Shown here: positions 48,301-59,559 of the stretch, one piece after another
How positions within the stretch are numbered: the first letter of the stretch is position 1
Layout: the number at the start of each line of letters is the position of its first letter
Assembly (NCBI GenBank): GCA_025642065.1
Contig: JAODUP010000552.1
Coordinates: 215,834-279,833, forward strand
DNA: 64,000 nt
From: Paralvinella palmiformis
Taxonomy: Eukaryota; Annelida; Polychaeta; Terebellida; Alvinellidae
Direction: 5' to 3'
Notes under the pieces: model-generated
Told to the model about the DNA's origin: nothing
What the model saw: the letters and a program-made list of their open reading frames with translations, nothing else
Database searches by the model: none
Translations under genes and position numbers: made by a program

Positions 48301-51300
48301 TAAAAGAGACCACACTGGAACTAAGTATTTTATGAGGGAAGAGGGAAAGCTCACCACTGAGGCCTTCATATCACCTATCATTTACTAGTTTTCATGACCA
48401 ATTTACCACTCATCGTCCAATTCATTAGACCGATTTTGCTACTTCTTGATTGTGCACTATTTTTATTTACGTTAACATTTTTACCATCAGTCTCTTCTGG
48501 AAGTATGCTACATTAAATTCTGGTCACCAACATGTACTAATCCAATTAATGAGCTCACAAGAAAACAGTCTAGCATCCAAGGGAATTTGGCATTCACCAG
48601 GGAAAAGGCTTGGGTGGCGAACTTATCATAATTCATAGAATAGATTTGAGATTGTGAACCGAAACTTGGCAAAAAGGAGTGAAAAGGGTTGCTAGACCCA
48701 AGTGACAACTTGGCTTGTGGCCAAGATGACATCTCGGCCCGAAAAAATTAAATACTATATGTAAAAAGATTACCGTAATCTCTTGTGTGTAATGCACACT
48801 TGCGAAGAAAGATGTCGGATTTTCCATGTATTTATGTGCCAGCAAGATTAGGTCGAGACAACAAGCCATACAGTGTGATATCTGCTTAGAGTGGCAACAC
48901 CACACCCGTAACACTGGTGAGCAGGGCTGAAAATTAGCAGTCGCCAACTTGCCTCTGGTGACCATTTGTTGGTAGGTGATCATTTAATTCTAAATACTCG
49001 CCCATTGGGTGAGCAGATTGTCAGACTGTGAAACAATTTGTGGTAAAGCCAAGATACCATATATGCTTAATGTGGCATCCAAATGTGTATGTGACATTGC
49101 CGTATCCATCATTCATATGTTTCAGACAGCCCTCTCACCTTCTGACCTATTTTTTGGGGGGAAGGTCTGCCTGGATACTGAATCATATGGTTGAATTTTA
49201 TGACCAGATCCATAAAATTCAGGATTCTTGGCTATATAAGAAAGCTGGAAGACAGTGGTTATGAAAATTGGTATGTAATCTGTATTATTATTGTTCCTTT
49301 TTTAATCTGACAGTCAGGCACGTATATTTTCTATATTTGAGCTAAATAATGTTTTGTACTTGTTGGGGTGTAGATTGTGTTATTTTGCCACCAGTCAGAA
49401 TGTTGGTTAGTTCACAAATCCCTCCTGAAAAGACCTCGTATTACTTGAAATATACCTGAGAAGCAATCTCAAAAGGTGTGATCCAAATTTTCTTTGTGGG
49501 GGTTATAGCACCACTGTAGGATTTGGCTCAGTGACTGCACCACTACCCTTTCAGGGCCACTAAGATTGGATAAGGGCCACTAACTTATTTGTCCCAATCT
49601 GTGCCCCTGGGTGAGTATATCACATTTTATTTATTTTATAAATATATATGGAGACTGCTACTACCCCAAGTCCCCCAGAAATTTGTTAACTTAAAATTTA
49701 AACTCCCCTACACTTCCATGTATTAATTAGGCATTTAATAGTACTATCATACAGGTGTAACACCGACGGTCTACAGACGAATGGCTCACAGTGATGAGGG
49801 AGGACTTGAAGTGGCGTATTATACATGATGTACAAATCCTGCCGATCCGAATCTTTATCTGGCTGAAGCAGTAGAAATAGTCGGCTAAATATACAGATAC
49901 TTCAACATCTAAATTAACATGTTGGTGCGGGAAGGTATATATGACTCAATCTGCACTTTGTAATGGCACATATTCACAATTTGGTATGATTTTGCTTGAT
50001 TCTTATCCTAGGCTAGTGCTGGGCTAATATCTTTTTTAGTCAATTTGGCTAAAGAGCCAAAATTCTTTTAGCCAAATGAAAATTGGTTAAGCCATTTCTT
50101 TTGCATTGCATGAAACATGTTAAAACTTAAGCTATAAATTTAGAAGCACATAAATAATGTCTATAACAATGACATATAATATAGTAATACTTGTTGTTTT
50201 GGTCAAACTATCAATTGTCAATGTCATGGTCTGGTGATCATTGGTCATCTTTACCACTGACAAAAACATTTGACATCTTGGTATTTACACATATGTTGGA
50301 GCTGAAAAGTGTATTTTTATTAATTAACTAAGGAAAGGTCACTAACCAGTCAGCTTTTATGAGTCATGGCTTTGTAAGCTCACTGTTTTGTCAGTTTTTT
50401 TCGCTCTCTCCATTTGTCCATTCCTGATTTAGCTTTCGATTCATAATTAAGAAATTTATATAAATGTTGATAAATTCCTACAAACAGCAAAATATCAGAA
50501 CGAACCTGTATGGTGAAGTTAACATTCCATAAACACGGGATGCAATCTGTATGATTCCATAGAAATGTCAAGAACATGGCTAACCAGTCCAAATTGCAGC
50601 TTTGTACAACTGCTCCATAACATAATCCTGTTTTTATTTATGAAGTATCCTATCAGATCACAGAGAAAAACTGCGGAAATGTAGAAAGCAAAGAAAACAT
50701 AATCTGGCCAAGGAGTTACAACTCAATGGGGAGAAATTCCAACAATTCTTTAAGTTGATCAGATATCAGTTTAGTCAGGTGTTACGTTACGTGGAGGAAG
50801 ATTGTTGTCTTTCATTGTGAAATCTCGCCTAATTGTTCAGTAAAGACTCATCCCTGACATCATATTCTTGATTCCCCATTAACCAAGTTTCATAAAGTGT
50901 TTTTGTTTATTTCATTTGTAGGACAAATTATATGCCACACCGGACATATGGAAGCCCTTATTCCATTTACATGTTTTTCCATTTATGCCGCTTACGTATA
51001 TAAGTTGCATATAAGTGGATTTTTGGGTAGTGAAAGGGGGAGTTCCCAGAAGCACCTTGACTTATACGCGCATCATATTTCCTACCAGGTGAAGGAAAGA
51101 TATTTTCAGCCATCCTTGATGCTCAACACTATAGGATTCAACCCAATAAGAGCCAGGGTCAGAATAAAAACGTCACATCACTGCCTACTAAGCCATTATT
51201 ATTCAATGAATAAAAATTAATTTTCACCAAACTGTTATTTGGATTTCACAAACATGCCAGTCTGTATGTAATATAATACTTGATAGTATGCTGTCAACTA

Positions 51301-51830
51301 CCGCTACCTCCAGATGATTAGCAATAATATAGAAATCACTGTTCACATTGCAAACATTGCTCTTGCCACTTGCTGTGAAACAATTAATTAATAACACTTG
51401 CCAGTTGAAGGGACTCTACAATCAGGCATGTTTGGTGTGACAAGTTTATTTATATCAGTTATAACATCAAAGCAAAATCTGTGTGTGTGTGTCTTTCTCT
51501 CTCCCCCGCTCTCTCTTTGACCTCGACTTATACAGTGAGGATATGCCTGAGGAAAGAATTACAGGGTAAAAATGGGCCTCAACATATCTGCCAGGTTGAC
51601 TTATATGCGAGTATATACAGTATATGGAATCTTAAATGCATTTTTGGATACGCACCCCTCCTGACCTATTTCCCTTGGGAAAGCCTGCCTGTGTCGTAAA
51701 ATTCAGGTTTCAACCATCGATACCCACGAATCACTACATTGAGGGATACGTTTTGTTACATTCGCAAATTGCACATGTGGAATCACGCTCGTACATTTAG
51801 ATGTGTTCCATTTCTTGTTGTATTCACATA
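48301..51830. other. Repeat-rich non-coding stretch upstream of GTF2F1
   Basis: Should contain the GTF2F1 first exon and promoter, not identified. Holds the 49048 MITE fragment and GACTTATACGCG/GACTTATATGCGAG text at 51059 and 51598 resembling DNA-transposon ends. Frames here are repeat-derived. Confidence 0.4.
49048..49240. repeat. Partial copy of the AAGCCAAGAT MITE family
   Basis: AAAGCCAAGATACCATATAT start, then GACATTGCCGTATCCAT and CTCACCTTCTGACCTATTTT as in 52200-52360. The right terminus is not clear. Confidence 0.45.
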
Positions 51831-52078
51831 AAGCCAAGATTCCATATACACAGTGACGGTATGCATTATGCGAATATGACAAGAAATATAACACATGTAA
51901 ACGTACGAACGTGATTCCATATGTATAACTGCGTATGTGACAAAATGAATCAGTGAATGGAGTGATTCATGTGAATCGGATTGTTGAATCCTGAAAATGC
52001 ATGGATATTCATTTATATGGAAGCACACAAATCATATACCGCAATGTTGCATTTCGCGTAAATGGAATCTTGGCTTAA
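51831..52078. mobile_element. Small inverted-repeat MITE (AAGCCAAGATTCC ends)
   Basis: Left AAGCCAAGATTCCATATAC and right AATGGAATCTTGGCTTAA are inverted repeats about 250 bp apart; the interior is rich in GCATATGCGA/CATATG motifs also found in the next copy. Confidence 0.6.
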
Positions 52079-52162
52079 TCTTTAATATGGAACTCTCCAC
52101 CTTTCCGATTTCTAAGGTAGAAAAGTTATGTCCGGTACTGGCGATGTTTGTATTTATAAAGT

Positions 52163-52500
52163 AAAGCTGAGATTCCTTATACGTGGTATGCATATGCCAT
52201 ATCTGAATGCGTATGCGACATTGCAGCAGCATATGCGACATTGCGGTATCCATATGTTTCGAACACCCCCCTCACCTTCTGACATATTTTTCTTGGGAAA
52301 GCCTGCTTGTACACTAGAATCTGATGGTTGAATCTGGAATTTTATCACCCGAGTCGTAAAATTCTGGATTCAGCACCAATCACTACATGGAGCAATCTGT
52401 TTTGTCACATTTGCATACACAGTCGCACATGTGGAATCACATCATATGTTTACATGTTTTCCATTTTTGTCACATTCGCATATATTGAATCTCGGCTTAA
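52163..52500. mobile_element. Small inverted-repeat MITE, second copy
   Basis: Left AAAGCTGAGATTCCTTATAC and right TATTGAATCTCGGCTTAA are inverted. Shares interior text with 51640-51830 and with 49048-49240 (CACCTTCTGACATATTTTTC, TAAAATTC.GGATTC). Confidence 0.55.
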
Positions 52501-53051
52501 GTTGTTGTAGTTTTTGTGTTTTGCCAATTTGGCGAAGGGTCCATTTTTTCTTTCCCCACTTGGAAATCGGTTTCATGTATGGCGCAATTGGTGATCAACA
52601 GCGCTAGCCTAGTTATGTTAATATGTAAATCTTCCTGTCATGTTGTTTTAATGGCATCAAAAAAAAATTGTGTTTGCCACTACATTTTACACAGCTACAT
52701 GGACTTATTCCATATCAGTTTTGCATGACAAGTAAATGATTACCACACACATATACAAATATGCATATATAATACACACACACACAAATATTAAGAAATT
52801 AATCTTTACGAAGTGGTTACGTATCCGAGCATAGGAACCCTGTACCTCAGCATTAAAGGTCCGAGCACTCAATGTGCATGCGCCAATTATTTCTCATTTG
52901 CTATTACTTCTGCTCAAATATGGCAGCTGAGCATGTAGTAGTTATGTTTAGGTTGAAAGTAGAAGATGCTTTTGATAGTTTTGAAGAGGTACAAATGAAA
53001 ATCAAAGAAATAGATGATTGGTAGAACAGCGGTGTGGCTTTACAAATAATC

Positions 53052-53249
53052 GGGGTTCCCAGGTTTCCTAGAAAACATGGAATATAACAAATTCATTTTC
53101 CCAGTCCTGGAAATGTCCTTGAATTTGACAAAATCTGAAAATTTCATGGAAAAAATACTGCCTTTGGAAAATCCCCACCTAGAATTTTAAAAAGTGAATA
53201 AATAGTAATAGTTGTAGAAAATAACATTTCCTTGGCTGCAGGAACCATA
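53052..53249 (+). repeat. Dispersed CAGGGTTCCC-type MITE, copy 5
   Basis: GGGGTTCCCAGGTTTCC start, AACAAATTCATTTTCCCAG, CCTTGAATTTGAC, and CCTTGGCTGCAGGAACCAT end; collinear with copy 1. Confidence 0.55.
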
Positions 53250-54689
53250 AAATAATGCATTTCTTATAAATTTTAGATTTTCTTTTTAATCTGATTATAA
53301 TGTCTATTAATAGACATAATCTAATATCCTTATTAAACACTAGTAGCAGTAATTACAACTACGCTCCTGTCACTGATGTGAGCAGATGAAAAATTTTAAA
53401 TGATCATGAAATTGCTCATGCAGATTTATAATAATATTGATGATGCATGGTTCAGATGCTGAATGCTCAGATCTTTATCACCAACGAAAACGATTCCAGT
53501 GCTTGACTTGCTGTTCTGCGTCCAAGCAACGGCACATGCGTAGAGTGTTCGGACCTTTATCATCAACAAACACGAATCGTGATCTTTTTTTCTAGGGTTG
53601 AGACCAAGACATCTCGGCCCCAGGCCGAGTTGTCACTTGGGTCGAGCTGTCCAAGCACAGGTGAAAAGAAGCCCATCTCACATGATCTAAGTAATTAAAT
53701 AATTAGATCCCCCCTGGCCTCTACATAAATACTAGTAATAATTGAAGTAATAATTATAATAATATTAAATATTAATATGTATATGCCATGAATATGGTGG
53801 AGAACAAAATTTATTTTTTCGTACTAAGACTAAGAGAGATATCTTAAACAACGTTTATACATTGTCAGTGTAAGGGTTACTGCATGTTGATAATGATCAT
53901 GATGCTACTACTGATGTCAGAAGGCAAGATAATAATAATATTCTTATATTATCGCTCAAGCCGGATATTGATAAAGTGATTAACCAAATTAGGGATTTAA
54001 TACAAAAGCCTAAAAGGTAAATTTCGAAACATTATGTTCCTGTTATCATATATACCTTTGTAGTTGCCATTATAGTTATCTAAAATCCAGTACAGAAGCA
54101 TATATTCGTTATTCTCAAAATAATAATTTCGCAAAACATCAACTAATGACTTTATTCGCTAGGTGTCAGTATAGTTGCTTTCCAGAGTTCATACAAAAAG
54201 GTTTTTTGATAAAAAATACGAAAATTAATTACTTCTCAAATTTGCATCAAGCAAATTGGTGCCAGACAGAAAACACATATATAAATAAATTATATAAGTT
54301 TAGAAAATAATCCAATTTCAAATGTCTTTTAATGTTGATTCACCGATTTCAGTGGAAGAAAAATATCAAGCCATTTTGGCATAAAGTAGATATATATTAT
54401 GGCTCTGCTATTCCATGTTAATTTCCACCTTATGTTTTTTGTACCCATCTCCTACCCTCCCGCGTGTTTGAAGAAATCACCAGTTTATAATTCGTCCTCC
54501 AGTTTCATATTTTTGTAACCTCCCATATTCTATGCTACATATGCTCCTTTTTTATAAATAAATAATATCTGGGATTTACATCGTACGTAGTGGAAGCATC
54601 CCAGACAACGAGAGAGTATTTTTGATGGTAAAGAAAATTGATACAGAAAATTGACATAGTTGCCAGTCCTTTTTATCATATATATAAAT

Positions 54690-55480
54690 GACTTGCATGA
54701 CCTAGTTGATAACTTCACAATGTTGTTTGCAGATGACATAAAGCTTTAAGCGTCAGTAAACAACATAAATGAGCACAACAGCCTTCAAAATGACTTAAAG
54801 CTGATCCACTGTTCGGACAGATGGCAATTAAACTTTAATGCATCAAAATGCAAGATCCGACACTATGGCAGAAACAACAAACAACTTCAATGTACCATGA
54901 ATGACGGCCAAAATACACTTGTTGTCCAAGCTGTGAAAGAGGAAAAAGACCTTGGAGTTCTCTTCATTCATTAATTAACGTTCAACGAGCACATCGGAGA
55001 AGTGGTGAATAAAGGAAATAGAGTAGTGGGAGCAATCCATAGGTCATTCCAATACCTTGACAAGAGTATGTTGGTGCACTTATACAAATCAATGATCAGA
55101 GGCCATTTGGAATATGTCAACACTGTATGGTGTCCAAACAAGACCTAGACATAGACCATCTTGCACATGTCCAACGCAGAACAATAAAATTAGTTCCAGA
55201 ACTGAAAGAACTACCTTACCCAGAGCGTCTGAAATTATTAAAACTGCCAAGTCTACGTGTACTGAAGAGCAAGGGGAGATATGATAGAGACGTAGCTATA
55301 AGGTACTAAATGGCCTGGGAGACTCCACAGCTGGAATGCCCTGCCAGAGGCTATAGTCACAGCTCCTACCTGAAACCCTTTCAAGAATCGTCTAGACATT
55401 CATTGGTTAAACCACCCCTGGTTGTACCACCGCAGAGACTAAAATCAAACCTGAACCTATATCCTAAGCTAACGCACAAT
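54690..55480 (+). mobile_element. LINE reverse-transcriptase fragment, plus strand
   Basis: Broken frames give DDIKL (active-site FADD region), NEHNSLQNDLKLIH, DRWQLNFNASKCK, VKEEKDLGVLFI, RSFQYLDKSMLVHLYKSMIRGHLEYVNTVW and VQRRTIKLVPELKELPYPERLKLLKLPSLR, the ordered motifs from the palm to the thumb of CR1/Jockey-like reverse transcriptases. Several stops and shifts make it inactive. It begins directly at the FADD region, lacking the upstream fingers, and ends near 55480 (RLHSWNALPEA-like). It is head-to-head arranged with the minus-strand fragment at 55556-55935. Confidence 0.75.
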
Positions 55481-55555
55481 TACTTAACTATAGTTATAAG
55501 GTACGTGGGCTAAAAGGCAATTTATCCTATAAGAGTCCGTAAAGGTTTCAAATGA

Positions 55556-55935
55556 GTTCAGGTAAAAAAGGGATGGTCCCATTTCGAAAAGATCCTGGTT
55601 ATCAAGATGGTGCATAACACTCCCACTCTCTGGCTTCGCCCAGTTTGAAAATATTGGATCCACTCCAATAGCTTACCAGTTACACCATATGCCGTCAATT
55701 TCCTAAGTAACCTTTGGTGAAGGACAGTATCAAAAGCTTTTTTTAAATCCAAATAAATTATGTCAATGGAGAACCCCTCTATCCAGTATCCCAGACCATA
55801 ATTCCTGACTGACCAAATATTTTGTCATTCAAGAGCGTTCCGGGACAAATCCATGCTGCTGGTCACAAAATAGGTTGTGATCCATCAGGTGATTCACAAG
55901 TGAATCTCTCTTTACAGACTCATTTTTCTTATCAC
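55556..55935 (-). mobile_element. LINE reverse-transcriptase fragment, minus strand
   Basis: On the minus strand, broken frames give NHLMDHNLFCDQQHGFVPERS then SIDIIYLDLKKAFDTVLHQRLLRKLTAYGVTGKLLEWIQYFQTGRSQRV, the fingers/palm motif A part of a LINE reverse transcriptase. It covers the part of the enzyme just upstream of what the adjacent plus-strand fragment (54690-55480) encodes, but in opposite orientation, so the two may come from one copy that inverted during integration. Confidence 0.7.
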
Positions 55936-56039
55936 CGTGGAAGCCATCTGCTGGTCAAGGAGAATTGGTTACTTTCAGTTTCTTGAGTTTCATTTTAATG
56001 ATATCTGTTGTGAATCTTATGTTGACAACAATTTAGAAG

Positions 56040-56240
56040 AAAACATTTTAGACATACCGTCGGGCCCCAATACGCGCATCTGCCCGTCTTCCGCATAGCG
56101 GGTGAATGTACCGCCCGTATAGCGTACTTGCGTGAAATGGTCACGGTGCGTGAATTAGGCTAGCCAACAACCGTAATAAATGGTCCTTTGGCTCAGTGCG
56201 GTATATGGGCTGCCCGTAATGCGCACTGCTATAAATGAGC
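56040..56240. other. CpG-containing island with repeated CCCGTA motifs
   Basis: Locally G+C-rich in an A+T-rich window, with repeated CGCCCGTA/GCCCGTA/GCCCATA and inverted GGGCTGCCC motifs. Either a promoter-like island or the body of a small DNA element; not resolved. Confidence 0.3.
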
Positions 56241-56484
56241 AGCCCATATAATGATAACTTGATACTATAATGTTATTGGGCCTAGATGATAACATCAAGC
56301 GACTTAAAAAACAAAACTCAAATCGTTTGTTTAACTGTAGGTCTAATATTTCAGCTGATACACCTTAATGGTGTCAAAGACTGTTTATAACAGAGAGCTT
56401 AATTAAAGACTATTTATAAGACTATTTATAACACGGGCTCTAGCGGCCGGAGGTAGATTGTCACGGACATCTCCCCTCGTTAAC

Positions 56485-56542
56485 ATGGCGCCTAATGGCA
56501 CTGGTTCATTCTGCTCCGCCTTTGGCTGCAGTAACAGAAAAA
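56485..56542 (+). CDS. Possible first exon of a THAP zinc-finger protein
   Basis: ATG-initiated segment MAPNGTGSFCSAFGCSNRK followed by a donor-like A|gtatgc at 56543. The CxxxxCSNR beginning is the usual N-terminus of THAP C2CH zinc fingers, found in transposases and their domesticated relatives. Read without splicing the frame stops at TAA 56554-56556. No downstream exon supplying the remaining Cys/His and AVPTIF-like residues was recognised, so this may be a relic of a THAP-bearing transposon or host gene. Confidence 0.35.
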
Positions 56543-57595
56543 GTATGCACAAATAAAGACATCCCCGAAAGGAAATGAAAGCTAGTATAAAAATTTTATA
56601 TGATCTGGCTTTTTTTAAAATAAAGGATATTTAAAAAATAAGCATAACAAGTAGACACGCCCCTAATTGACCTGACCCAAGCAGTAGGCCCAAGTAGGAT
56701 CTATCTAGATCTATATTTGTTTGACAAAATCTAATTAAATTTTATTGAACAATATTAACCTATTAATAACAAAATAGGTATGTAAGATATACATAAGCTT
56801 ACAGTTACATGTACTGGAGCCACTGAAGATGTTATGGGCGGGAGGTATATTTTACTTTATTATTGTTAATAATATAATTGGACTTCTAAAATTGCATTAC
56901 TATAATCAGATAATTTTTCCCTAATTACAATAATTATAAGTAGCTGAGTATTTACATGATCACCTGCATCCATATTTATTTTTAAACGTAAGCAATTGGT
57001 ACTTATTGATATATATGAACTTCAATTTATAATTTAAATTTATGAAATTAATTATTAAATACCTCAACTAGTGGTAGAAGCATTCATTTTTTTTCTCTAT
57101 TGACAGAAGTAAAAGATGGGTTATTAATTGTTGTTGTTCAGATATATGATAGGGAAAGATTTAAATTACTTGAATACTAATTGTAGAATGTATGATATGC
57201 ATTTCACTGAAACGGAATTCATGAACCAGACAACTTATCTAGAATGCTATTCCAAATATATTTGATGTACCAAATCCACCTCATGCATCCACTGAAACTA
57301 TTTTCTGATAAGTGATCGCAAATTGTACGCTATGTGACTGGGCTGTGAAATCACATAATTCTTTATTTACAGTTTCAGAGCTTCGTTTTTTTCGATATCA
57401 TGTGTGCACAATTAGTGTTAATTAATAAAGTAGTATATGATCATGTAACATATAGTACTAGTATTGGTATTTCAACCATGCGCACACCTGTACACGATCA
57501 CATGTGGACAACCAGAGAGCTTCTGTTTAATCTGAGAAATACCTCCGGTCGCTGGAGGCGCCACTGGTTCAAAATACAACATGGCGCGGCAAGAG

Positions 57596-57919
57596 GTTTG
57601 TTGTTCGGGGAGAATCCCCAGGCTGTCGCTTAATCAGCACAGCCTCTATGTTGGAGTGGTTGCGAAACCCCCTCCCCCACCACTCACAGGGGAGCAGTGC
57701 GGAAAGATGGAGCCGAAATACCTTGAGGGTGGTCACTGACAGAGTGTTTTACGTCCTCTGGGGGTTTTTAACGTCCCCCTTTATTTTAAATAATTCAGTG
57801 GAGACGGCAGCGCCATTTAACGTGGTCAGACACCCACAATGTAGTGAACCGAGAAATTAATCCCTGGAAAAGTTTCGACCTCTTACGGGGTTCGAAACTG
57901 CGACCATTGGCACCAAGTG
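57596..57919 (-). mobile_element. tRNA-derived SINE family S3, 5'-truncated, minus strand
   Basis: Reverse complement of the 41096-41459 element from its 3' tail (TTGTTGTTCGGGGAGAATC) through the body (CAGTGGAGACGGCAGCGCC) to GGTTCGAA and CACTTGGTG; truncated just short of the A box. Confidence 0.8.
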
Positions 57920-58166
57920 GGTTTTATATAACAAGTTTAGTTGTATGTATAATTCACCTTAGTTGTTTGTGGGAATAGAATTATCTTTCCTAGGTCCAGT
58001 TATGTCCAGTCTGTACTATGACATTCAAGGCTAACTTTAGTCTCCTTGTCATTAATAAAACCCTATATTATAATTATAGTTTGTATAGCAGACATTAGGT
58101 CTGATTTGAAAATGTTAATATATAGAACGGCAATTCCGCCATAACGGTCTGCTAAAGCGCCGATAT
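57918..58166 (+). repeat. Direct repeat, unit 1
   Basis: TATAACAAGTTTAGTTGTATG, TATCTTTCCTAGGTCCAGTT, CTGTACTATGACATTCAAG recur at 58533-58795 in the same orientation. Boundaries are approximate. Confidence 0.65.
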
Positions 58167-58532
58167 AAATTGTTGTAATAGTGACGAGTAGGTCATAGTA
58201 TTTATTGGATTTGTATGTTTATGAGGTATTTGACCCTCCAGCAAATATCACAAGGCATATTATGCTGCGGTTGAGAAAGTTCCGTTTTCTATGCGTGGAG
58301 ACCATATTTCCCGGTCCCTGCATTCAAGAAAAGTTGATCTAGAGCTGTATAATCCATGTACTATTTGCGTCTTTGGAGGCACGCCGTTTAAGTGTCTGGC
58401 CTGGTTATCCAGCATTTAAATGACTGTAGCAGGCACAGTACACTCTTAAAGCAGTATAAGTACTCCTGACTCAGGAATAGAAACACTGTATCGCATCTCG
58501 AGCGGTGGCATTGGACACAGTTCGCTCGGTTG

Positions 58533-58795
58533 GTGTGTTTTACATAACAAGTTTACTTGTATATATAATTCACCTTGGTTGTATGTGGGAATAGATTTAT
58601 CTTTCCTAGGTCCAGTTATGTCCAGTTTGTACTATGACATTCAAGATTAGCTCTAATCTGCTTGTCATAAATAACATTTAAGAACTACAATAGTTAGAAT
58701 AGCATAAATTAGGTCAGGTTTGAAAATGATAGCATAGTTCAAACAGTACGGAAGCTATGACGCGCTATTACGGTCTGCTTCAGCGCAGATGTCAG
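58533..58795 (+). repeat. Direct repeat, unit 2
   Basis: Same text as 57918-58166 with about 10-15 percent differences judged by eye, including ACGGTCTGCT near the end. Separated from unit 1 by roughly 370 bp without similarity. Confidence 0.65.
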
Positions 58796-59216
58796 TCTTT
58801 TAATAGTAATTAAGATAAACAGTTTTAATAGTAGTCGCTTCATGACGCCTGCCCGTTGTAAAAACTGATCTTTGAAGACAGTGACAATTGGGTTATATGG
58901 TTTTTATAGTATTGCTTTGAAGAAAGATACAGCAATTGAAAAATATCTATAAATAGGGCTGCTTAGATAATTAAGCTAAACATTCTCACTACTGTCGTGA
59001 TCTGACTTGGGTGTTTTACACCCAAACTCCACGGCTGTAGGTGATTCGTTTTTGATTTTGCTTGACGGCTTAGGGACTGGTGAGACATTACACATGTCTC
59101 AGCAAGAAAAGTTGCCACTCTGGATTCAGTCCCCTGAAGAAACGTCCAGAGTTTGAATTCACGGTTCGAGATTATCTGTGCCTGTGCCTTATTATACACA
59201 GCTAAAACACACAAAC

Positions 59217-59399
59217 GGCGCCTCCATGGTCTAGTTGGTAGCGCGTTGGACCACAAATCACTACTACCTGAGTTCGAATCTCGGCGTGGGTATATCTGAT
59301 GTGTATTTCATCTTTGACTTCGGTTCATAATCTTTGGATGTCGCTCGGCCCATTTAGCCTACCATGTACACAAACGTGGCTGTGAAACTTCAATTATCA

Positions 59400-59400
<1 letters not shown>
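59217..59400 (+). mobile_element. tRNA-derived SINE family S2, full head and tail
   Basis: A box TGGTCTAGTTGGTAGCGCG, B box GAGTTCGAATCTCGG, body TTTGACTTCGGTTCATAATC and CCATGTACACAAACGTGGC, running into the long CA microsatellite. A tRNA gene is excluded because the 3' acceptor half is absent and the body continues. Confidence 0.65.

Positions 59401-59478
<78 letters not shown>
59401..59478 (+). repeat. Long CA microsatellite
   Basis: About 38 uninterrupted CA units directly after a SINE tail. Confidence 0.95.
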
Positions 59479-59479
<1 letters not shown>

Positions 59480-59559
59480 CAATACATGTATGCCTTTTTA
59501 AGTGTATATACCCATCGATTTCGGTCCGCAACATACTAATGCTACTCTCTGTGAATCAG

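Noticed and set aside
50897..51220. 107-codon plus-strand frame
   Set aside because: Lies in MITE-like repeat text (GGACATATGGAAGCC, GACTTATACGCG); no protein similarity recognised.
55558..55752. Separate small gene encoding MDLKKAFDTVLHQRLL
   Set aside because: It is motif A of a LINE reverse transcriptase, part of a larger broken fragment.
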